A stretch of 38,921 bases of DNA, taken from positions 1 to 38,921 of the forward strand of contig NZ_PDZR01000032.1 of NCBI RefSeq assembly GCF_002891535.1, read 5' to 3'. The translations under genes were made by a program, and so were the position numbers. The notes below the pieces were generated by a model. That model was not told the DNA's origin, ran no database searches, and worked only from the letters and a program-made list of their open reading frames with translations. Position 1 is the stretch's first letter; every line of letters starts with the position of its first letter. This DNA comes from Methylocella silvestris (lineage in GTDB: Bacteria > Pseudomonadota > Alphaproteobacteria > Rhizobiales > Beijerinckiaceae). Shown here one piece after another: positions 33,904 through 38,921 of the stretch.

Positions 33904-35151
33904 CTAGACGGGGACCGAGGCAGCTTCAGCGACCCGGTTCGTTGCCGGCCTGACATCGATGGCGGATTCGGTCGAGCTGATGAAGCCGCCGCCGAGAACG
34001 CGGGCGCGCGGCTGATCAGAGGCGTAAAAGACGCAGGCCTGGCCGGGCGAAACGCTGTCCTCGTCATGCACGAAGTCGACATGCGCGCCGCCGTCCCGCA
34101 CATAAAGCCGGCCGGCGACGGGCGGCCGCGTCGAGCGGACCTGCACGAAAATATCGGCGCCTTCGCGGGGGAGATCAGCGAATTCGCCGTCGCCAATCCA
34201 GTTCACGGCGCGCAAATGCGCGCGGCGCGTCGCCAGCGCCTCGCGCGGACCGACGACCACCCGCGCCGCCGCCGCGTCAAGCTTTATAACGAAAAGAGGT
34301 TCGCCGGCATTGGCCTCGCCAAGGCCGAGGCCGCGCCTTTGGCCGATGGTGTAATGAATGACGCCGGCATGGCATCCGAGCACGCGGCCGTCGATATGTA
34401 CGATCTCGCCGGGAACGGCTGCGCCCGGCGACAGTCTTTCGATCAGATCGCTGTACTTGCCCTTCGGCACGAAGCAGATGTCCTGGCTGTCCGCCTTGTC
34501 CGCAACGATGAGGCCGAACCGCCGCGCCAGCGCGCGAACGTCGGTCTTGGTCATGTCGCCGAGGGGAAAGCGGAGCATCTGCAGCTGGCGGCGCGTGGTG
34601 GCGAACAGGAAATAGCTCTGATCGCGGCGGCCGTCGAAAGCGCGATGCAAAACGCGTTCGCCGGCTTCGTCGCTGCGGGTTGAAACATAATGTCCGGTCG
34701 CGAGGACGTCCGCGCCGAGGTCGAGCGCGGTATCGAACAGATCGGCGAATTTGATCTCGCTATTGCAGGAGACGCAGGGGATCGGCGTCTCGCCGGTCGC
34801 ATAGCTATGCGAGAAGGGATTGATGACTTTTTGGCGGAACCGCTCTTCGTAATCGAGCACGTAATGCGGAATTTCGAGCCGGGCGGCGACAAGGCGGGCG
34901 TCCTGAATGTCCTGGCCGGCGCAGCACGCGCCTTTGCGGTGGACCGCCTCGCCATGATCATAAAGCTGCATGGTCACGGCAATTACGTCATAGCCCTGCT
35001 CTTTCATGAGCGCGGCGACGACGGAGGAATCAACTCCTCCGGACATGGCGACAACGACGCGCGTCTCCGCAGGCGGCTTCGGCAGCCCCAGCGAATTCAG
35101 CTCGCGCCTGCCTTCGGCCGCGGCCGGTCCTGGCGAATGATTTGTGCTCAT
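33904..35151 (-). CDS. mnmA: tRNA-specific 2-thiouridylase MnmA
   Basis: A 415-residue cytoplasmic enzyme that thiolates U34 of Lys, Glu and Gln tRNAs using activated sulfur. The PP-loop ATP site is at about residues 33-45 ([20 protein letters not shown]). The catalytic Cys is in [12 protein letters not shown] and the second catalytic Cys is in GQACVFYAS. Other family blocks are [43 protein letters not shown] and [15 protein letters not shown]. The length is slightly above the usual 360-400 because of extra N-terminal residues. An ATG further inside (after PAAAEG) is not available in frame, so 35151 is used. This is a housekeeping gene unrelated to the xox cluster. Confidence 0.95.
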   Translation of the reverse strand: MSTNHSPGPAAAEGRRELNSLGLPKPPAETRVVVAMSGGVDSSVVAALMKEQGYDVIAVTMQLYDHGEAVHRKGACCAGQDIQDARLVAARLEIPHYVLDYEERFRQKVINPFSHSYATGETPIPCVSCNSEIKFADLFDTALDLGADVLATGHYVSTRSDEAGERVLHRAFDGRRDQSYFLFATTRRQLQMLRFPLGDMTKTDVRALARRFGLIVADKADSQDICFVPKGKYSDLIERLSPGAAVPGEIVHIDGRVLGCHAGVIHYTIGQRRGLGLGEANAGEPLFVIKLDAAAARVVVGPREALATRRAHLRAVNWIGDGEFADLPREGADIFVQVRSTRPPVAGRLYVRDGGAHVDFVHDEDSVSPGQACVFYASDQPRARVLGGGFISSTESAIDVRPATNRVAEAASVPV

Positions 35152-35361
35152 GATCGCCGTGGCTTGCTCCGCTCCCGACAGCGCGCCGCGCGCGCCTCAC
35201 TCCCCGCGCCGCAATTTGCCCCAGGGCGGCGGGCCGCCTGACCATAATCGCGACCTGCCAAACCCATGCAGAAGCCACGGCTCCTCTCATGCGTCAACCA
35301 AATATAATGATCGGCGGTCTATGTGCAAAGACCTCGTTTGCCGCGGCGCGAATCGTTTGCT

Positions 35362-35382
35362 CGGCCGCCGCCCCGGCGGCCG
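35362..35382 (+). repeat. GC-rich perfect hairpin
   Basis: CGGCCGCCG (35362-35370) and CGGCGGCCG (35374-35382) are exact complements around a three-base CCC loop. No T-run follows. It could fold in a 5' leader or small RNA, but nothing else supports this. Confidence 0.35.
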
Positions 35383-35516
35383 GGTTCCTCTGCGTCGCTT
35401 GCAAGCGTAAAGGACGGAAGCGTTCCAAGTTGAGACGATCGAAGCAATCTTTGCTAGCTATAACGCGCAAATCAAGGCCAGTAATCAGAAATCATTAATA
35501 AAACAACGCCGTCGGC

Positions 35517-35531
35517 TTAGGCAAATCTTAA
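35517..35531 (+). promoter_or_regulatory. Candidate CtrA-binding site upstream of sciP
   Basis: TTAG, seven bases, TTAA at 35517-35531 differs by one base from the CtrA consensus TTAA-N7-TTAA. It lies 61 bp before the sciP start codon. CtrA controls sciP in Caulobacter, so the position is sensible. No GANTC methylation site is seen nearby. Confidence 0.45.
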
Positions 35532-35592
35532 AACACGCCGCCTATGTTCGGCTCGATCTGATTTGTGATCTGAAGTTCCGTGAGTTGCAGAC

Positions 35593-35868
35593 ATGGCCGA
35601 ACCGAGCCGTCATCGCGCAAAATATGTCATCGGCCCCGATGGAAGTCCTTTGACCTTGGCCGATCTACCGCCGTCCAGCACAAAACGCTGGGTGATCCGA
35701 CGCAAGGCAGAGGTCGTCGCCGCGGTTCGCGGCGGCCTGCTCTCGCTGGAAGAAGCGTGCAATCGCTATACTTTGACCGTCGACGAATTTCTATCCTGGC
35801 AGATGTCGATCGACCAGCACGGACTTGCCGGATTGCGTACGACGCGGATTCAGCAGTACAGGGCCTGA
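35593..35868 (+). CDS. sciP: CtrA inhibitor SciP (DUF1153)
   Basis: A 91-residue cytoplasmic protein that is clearly SciP: KYVIGPDGSPLTLADLPPSS, TKRWVIRRKAEVVAAVRGGL, LSLEEACNRYTLTVDEFLSW and HGLAGLRTTRIQQYR cover the whole family length. In Caulobacter SciP binds CtrA and blocks its transcription activation after division, setting cell-cycle timing. The N-terminal strand plus helix-turn-helix architecture is complete. The ATG at 35593 is the family start. A CtrA-like site lies 61 bp upstream, consistent with the feedback circuit. It is one of the strongest indicators that the host is an alphaproteobacterium. Confidence 0.95.
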   Translation: MAEPSRHRAKYVIGPDGSPLTLADLPPSSTKRWVIRRKAEVVAAVRGGLLSLEEACNRYTLTVDEFLSWQMSIDQHGLAGLRTTRIQQYRA

Positions 35869-35963
35869 ATCACGACGATACGGGACTGGATCAATCCAAA
35901 ATCACGAAAGTGATCGATTCCCCATCAAGTGCAGACTGCCCAGCACGGCGCCGCGCCCTTTCC

Positions 35964-36665
35964 TCAAAAATGCTCGGGGGCTCTGGCCGCTTCTTCTTCG
36001 TCGAGCCGGTTTCGCATGATGAATGGCAGCTGGGCGAAGGTGAATAAAAGCACCAGAACGAACAGCCCGGGGAATTTGAAGGCGACCCAGACGTCGTTCG
36101 ATTGCGTGCGCCAGACGATCTCATTGAGCCCGGCCAGCACGAGGAAAAAACCCGCCCAGCGCCAGGTGAGCAGCCGCCAGCCACGTTCGCTGAGGCTCAT
36201 CGCATTGTCGAACAAGATCGGCAGCACGGGGCGGCCGATCATCATACCGATCAGCAGCGCGGCGCTAAAGCAGATGTAAAGGATCGTCGGCTTCATCTTG
36301 ATGATGGTCGCATCATGCAGATAAAGCGTTAGCCCGCCGAAGGCGATGGCCAGCACCGCGGTGATCAGAGGAACCGCCGGAATGCGCCGCGTCATCGCAT
36401 AGGAAACGGCGAGCGCCGCGAGAACGGCGACGATCAGCACGAAGGTCGCAGTAAAAAGACCCGCTTGCTCGCCCGCCAGCAGCGCGGCCGGCAAAAACGG
36501 CGCGACCAACGGATGAAACAGCTGCGGCCGCGCATTGGCGAAGAAGAACAGAGCCAGTGGGCCGACTTCGAGGCCAAGCTTCAGCAACGGATTTCGTGGC
36601 GCGCCCCGCCCCTGGCCAACGATCGACGGGCGCTGATCGGAAAGCGGCTTCTGCATTTCGTTCAT
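35964..36665 (-). CDS. yciB: Inner-membrane septation protein YciB/IspZ
   Basis: A 233-residue polytopic membrane protein of the YciB/IspZ (septation protein A) family, which affects envelope integrity and cell division. Family features are LLKLGLEVGPLALFFFANAR near the start, then five to six membrane helices (FTATFVLIVAVLAALAVSYA; IPAVPLITAVLAIAFGGLTL). The segments KMKPTILYICFSAALLIGMM and GLNEIVWRTQSNDVWVAFKF are the signature of the family's C-terminal half. The start at 36665 has GGA a few bases upstream; an ATG at 36680 would add five residues. It converges with sciP. Confidence 0.9.
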   Translation of the reverse strand: MNEMQKPLSDQRPSIVGQGRGAPRNPLLKLGLEVGPLALFFFANARPQLFHPLVAPFLPAALLAGEQAGLFTATFVLIVAVLAALAVSYAMTRRIPAVPLITAVLAIAFGGLTLYLHDATIIKMKPTILYICFSAALLIGMMIGRPVLPILFDNAMSLSERGWRLLTWRWAGFFLVLAGLNEIVWRTQSNDVWVAFKFPGLFVLVLLFTFAQLPFIMRNRLDEEEAARAPEHF

Positions 36666-37139
36666 GCGTCCAGGATCCATTGCGTTGCGTATCGGCTCCG
36701 GTTTTAGAGCATTCGCGCAAATAATGGAGCTTTTTCGTACCCGCCCGCTTTTTCGCGTGACGAACCGGCGGAGGCCTCCGGCAAACGGAACGGCATTGCG
36801 GTTTCAGGAAGAAGCGCACGAGCCGCGCGTGTAACTGATCGCAGCTCTCGTCGAGGCCGCATTCGGGGGTTGCGTGCTTCGGCATCCAGATCATCCGCGC
36901 GCTTCTCCGACGAGCCTTGCTCGCCGAGCCGAGACCTCTGTGTCTTTCGTCTGAGGATGGTTGGTTTCGTCTGGCCGGTCGACGCCGCTTTTGCGATGAC
37001 GCATGCCGAACATCAACGTCGCCGATCTTGCTGTCGCACCATTCGCCGAACTGCCTGGATCAGCTGTTCGACAAAGTCGGTGGCGGCCAGCTTGGCTTCG
37101 CGTCAGAGCCTGTGGAGGGCCATCTTGGACGCTGAACGC
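36666..37139. other. Intergenic region, nothing recognised
   Basis: About 470 bp. Several overlapping frames are open in this GC-rich DNA but none shows a known domain, membrane segment or clear start. It may contain decayed coding sequence. Confidence 0.35.
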
Positions 37140-37334
37140 TCATCGCGCCGCAAGGGTGATCTCAGCTGTCTCAGCGCCGGACGCCGACACGACCTCGCGA
37201 AGCAAGATTTGAGCCCGGGAGACGCCCCGAAGACGGCAGAAATCGCGGATGCAGGCGTTAAGCACGCCGTCCCGTGCATCGTCATCAAGCTCTGAGAGGG
37301 GAATAATTATGAGCGTCGGTTGGTTAGACTGCAT
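37140..37334 (-). CDS. Small hypothetical protein
   Basis: A 64-residue predicted protein (MQSNQPTLIIIPLSELDDDA at the N-terminus; ACIRDFCRLRGVSRAQILLR in the middle). The start overlaps the last 11 bases of the preceding gene, an arrangement typical of translational coupling. The composition (acidic first half, basic helix after it) looks like a folded soluble protein, but no family is recognised. The confidence comes from the overlap with a neighbour that has a good ribosome binding site. Confidence 0.5.
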   Translation of the reverse strand: MQSNQPTLIIIPLSELDDDARDGVLNACIRDFCRLRGVSRAQILLREVVSASGAETAEITLAAR

Positions 37335-37641
37335 GGCTACCCTCAGAGGGTGGAACTTGAGCGGCCCGAAACGCGGCCAGCGAAATCACGTTGACGCCCG
37401 CGCCAACCGATTTTGCCTTGCGATTTCTTCTGTTCCGCTTGCGGCATAATGCGGCGACCCAAGCGGTCATGGCGCCGGCGACTTTCCCAGCTTCGGCGTC
37501 GCCATTCTTGGCTTTAACCCCGATGCTGAAGAGCGACTGCCGCCAACCCCGGATCAAATGGGCGTCGAGATAATTCTCCAGATCCGGATCGATCACGAGA
37601 TTGGCCTTGCGCGCAATGAATGGGATCAGATCCTGAGTCAT
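37324..37641 (-). CDS. Small hypothetical protein
   Basis: A 105-residue predicted soluble protein. GGGGGA lies seven bases before the ATG at 37641. The N-terminus (MTQDLIPFIARKANLVIDPD) and middle (LENYLDAHLIRGWRQSLFSI) look helical. The C-terminal half has a strongly basic run (CRKRNRRNRKAKS) that could contact nucleic acid. The segment GDAEAGKVAGAMTAWVAALC separates them. No known family is recognised. It is followed by an overlapping 64-residue gene, so the two form a small minus-strand operon. Confidence 0.55.
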   Translation of the reverse strand: MTQDLIPFIARKANLVIDPDLENYLDAHLIRGWRQSLFSIGVKAKNGDAEAGKVAGAMTAWVAALCRKRNRRNRKAKSVGAGVNVISLAAFRAAQVPPSEGSHAV

Positions 37642-37796
37642 TTAAGTCCCCCTTCGACATGCTCCAACGAGCACGCCAAAGCGCCGTGACGAGCGAGCCG
37701 GTTGATATATGACGAATTAACGCACTTCGTAGTTGTTAGTTGCGCGCATCCGTTTTATTTCTCGCGGCCTGAGAAAAAACTTCGCCTCTCGATGCA

Positions 37797-38051
37797 ATGA
37801 CGACAGCTCTTGCGGTTCAGACTCGAGCCAGGGCGATAGGTGATGAGTTCGCGCAAGTCCTGACGGCGGCGCTATCTGAATGTGTCGGGCAAGAACCTGC
37901 CGATCGCGCCGCCCGTCTCGCGGCGGGTCTTATTGTGGCGACATGGACCGTGGCCTTTATCGAGGCTCACCTGACCTTTCGACCGAGTCGAGGTTCAAGG
38001 GAAGCGAAAGCCGCCTTTCTCGCCTTCGTTGATCAGGAACCATCGGCCTGA
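37797..38051 (+). CDS. TetR-like C-terminal domain remnant or small hypothetical protein
   Basis: An 84-residue open frame. The stretch ADRAARLAAGLIVATWTVAF with IEAHLTFRPSRGSREAKAAF and LAFVDQEP resembles the ligand-binding C-terminal end of TetR-family regulators (usually LATWTVAFIEAHR-like). The helix-turn-helix half that should precede it is absent from all frames upstream of 37797. It is therefore probably the leftover of a truncated regulator rather than a working repressor, although a short gene cannot be excluded. No strong ribosome binding site is seen. Confidence 0.4.
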   Translation: MTTALAVQTRARAIGDEFAQVLTAALSECVGQEPADRAARLAAGLIVATWTVAFIEAHLTFRPSRGSREAKAAFLAFVDQEPSA

Positions 38052-38514
38052 AAGCCGCGCTGGCAGGCGCCTTACGCCTGAGCCATCAACTCCGGCCTGC
38101 TCTCATTGAGCGCCCACAGTCCCGATGCGCATCGGGGAGCTTTCCAAGGGAGCGGGAGATCAACTCATGCATGCGTAATTGCGAGAAGCGCGGCGCCATT
38201 CCCCAAGCTGTCTGTGAGAAAATATTTATCGGCAGGATCCGGACGCGACTGGGGGCTGCTTTATCCGCTACGCAAAATTTGGCGCGAACTAATTAAGGGA
38301 TTCGACCTCCCGGCCCCAAACCTTGCAACAATGAGTTGGCGCACCGGAAAGGATGAAACTGGGCACTCCTATGTCATTGTTTGTGCTTTGTGATTTCTGT
38401 ACACGCGATCTGCGCCAGAGGCGAAACCGTCGCTTAGCCCAAAAGCGCGACAGCGGCGAACCAATCCTGGAGCGATACTCATAGCTCCGTCACTATGACG
38501 CTGTTAGTAACGCG
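38052..38514. other. Intergenic region with a palindrome
   Basis: About 460 bp between the TetR-like remnant and the tiny HTH gene. Apart from the 16-bp palindrome at 38121-38136 I see no recognisable feature. An open frame at 38106-38393 shows no domain. Confidence 0.35.
38121..38136. repeat. Perfect 16-bp palindrome
   Basis: CCCGATGCGCATCGGG is its own reverse complement. It could be an operator for a dimeric regulator or a weak terminator stem 70 bp after the TetR-like frame. There is no T-run. Confidence 0.35.
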
Positions 38515-38673
38515 ATGGATCAGCACGCCGTCGTTCGTCAAATCGCACAGCTGTTAAATGGCGGCGTCACGCGCGGTCGCAGTACAAGGCTGGCGCAGCT
38601 CATGGGATCGAGCGTGGCAACGATCCGGTCGTGGGTGCGGCCGGTTCGAGTGAAGAACGCAAGCGCGCCATGA
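38515..38673 (+). CDS. Tiny HTH protein
   Basis: A 52-residue protein starting MDQHAVVRQIAQLLNGGVTR. RSTRLAQLMGSSVATIRSWV has the pattern of a helix-turn-helix recognition unit of the kind seen in phage and plasmid regulators. It ends RPVRVKNASAP, and its TGA stop overlaps the ATG of the next frame (ATGA), a sign of a real coupled gene pair. No strong ribosome binding site is seen. Its small size and position among insertion-sequence debris suggest an accessory or element-borne gene. The function beyond probable DNA binding is unknown. Confidence 0.5.
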   Translation: MDQHAVVRQIAQLLNGGVTRGRSTRLAQLMGSSVATIRSWVRPVRVKNASAP

Positions 38674-38794
38674 ATCCATCGGCCCGGCGCACGCTTTTCC
38701 TGCCTCTGGCGCTTCATCAGGAGGGCCACGATTTGGATAGGCTTCGTCGCACAGCGTGTCGATTGGAGCGTCACTATTTTGGTAACGAGGATGA
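38670..38794 (+). pseudogene. Unknown gene interrupted by an IS3-like element
   Basis: The frame begins at an ATG that overlaps the stop of the tiny HTH gene and reads MNPSARRTLFLPLALHQEGH, then DLDRLRRTACRLERHYFGNED. After about 41 codons it enters the left end of an insertion sequence near 38795 and continues open into it. The native gene is therefore cut, and what follows is element sequence. No family is recognised from the 41 residues. Confidence 0.45.
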
Positions 38795-38921
38795 TGGACT
38801 TGCCCCGGAAAAATGGAGAGGTTTCCTGAGATTTGAAAGGAAACCGCGATGGGGAAGCAGCAGCGCCGTTTCACGGCGGACTTTGAAAAGGAAGCTGTGC
38901 GGCTGGCGACGACCAGCGGTC
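38795..38921 (+). mobile_element. IS3-like insertion sequence, left end (partial)
   Basis: The element probably begins at TGGACTTGCCCCGGAAAAAT (38795-38814), a C-rich IS3-type terminal repeat, and contains the start of its first transposase gene at 38849. The rest is beyond the window. The terminal sequence differs from the IS end at 1-127, so the two are not copies of one element. Confidence 0.6.
38849..38921 (+). CDS. IS3-family transposase OrfA, N-terminal fragment
   Basis: The first 24 codons read MGKQQRRFTADFEKEAVRLA followed by TTSG, the standard N-terminus of IS3-family OrfA (basic start, R-R-x-F-T-x-x-F-K/E-x-E-A-V-R-L), which forms the helix-turn-helix that binds the element ends. 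GAAAGGAA lies upstream of the ATG. The gene runs off the right edge of the window. Confidence 0.75.
   Translation, partial: MGKQQRRFTADFEKEAVRLATTSG

Larger units (their letters stand above)
35152..35592 (+). other. Intergenic region between mnmA and sciP
   Basis: About 440 bp between divergent genes. It contains a very GC-rich 9-bp hairpin (35362-35382), an AT-rich part (35440-35540), and a near-consensus CtrA half-site pair at 35517-35531. No protein gene is convincing here. Confidence 0.4.

Noticed and set aside
33250-34683. Plus-strand open frame of 477 codons opposite pmtA and mnmA
   Set aside because: It covers two clear minus-strand enzymes; its translation shows no domain.
38106-38393. 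Open frame of 95 codons
   Set aside because: No domain, no ribosome binding site, and it contains the 16-bp palindrome near its start.
1-38921. CRISPR array, rRNA genes or intact prophage
   Set aside because: No regularly spaced direct repeats, no rRNA-like sequence and no phage structural genes were seen.

Overview
The window looks like chromosomal DNA of a methylotrophic alphaproteobacterium of the Hyphomicrobiales, probably near Beijerinckiaceae or Methylocystaceae. The evidence is a GC-rich sequence carrying SciP (a CtrA-network protein of alphaproteobacteria), a rhizobial-type PmtA, and a lanthanide-type methanol dehydrogenase cluster. The genus is an inference; no rRNA or other phylogenetic marker is present.

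Layout. Positions 1-1360 are the wreck of an integrated element: the end of an IS3-family element has landed in a frameshifted tyrosine-integrase gene, and a 3' tRNA fragment lies just upstream of that integrase. Positions 1563-3383 hold a DUF2383 ferritin-like protein and an AEC permease. Positions 3871-10659 carry two export systems facing each other: an RND adaptor/permease pair (+) and an AaeA/AaeX/FUSC-type aromatic-acid efflux set (-).

Positions 11175-20095 form an unusual envelope locus. A single 1469-codon frame joins an RND permease to its periplasmic adaptor, with a strong internal ribosome binding site at the junction. Next to it are an OmpR-type regulator, a divergent histidine kinase, and three small exported proteins, two of which share a conserved C-terminal tail.

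Positions 20538-32297 are the xox region. XoxF (with the Asp-x-Asp lanthanide signature) is followed on the minus strand by an intrinsic terminator, XoxJ fused to ankyrin repeats, cytochrome XoxG, a PQQ-associated ABC-type binding protein and a PQQ-associated beta-propeller. A NarL-type regulator lies beyond the far end of that operon. Divergent from xoxF are a TonB-dependent receptor (candidate metal or lanthanide uptake) and a NarX-type histidine kinase. Promoter regions of xoxF, the regulator and the receptor share TATTCCCG-like elements, so uptake, sensing and periplasmic methanol oxidation may form one regulon. This is an inference.

Positions 32602-37641 are mostly housekeeping: a small membrane protein, PmtA, MnmA, SciP, YciB/IspZ and two small overlapping unknown genes. 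Positions 37797-38921 are accessory again: a TetR-like C-terminal remnant, a tiny HTH gene, a gene cut by an insertion, and the start of a second IS3-like element running off the window.
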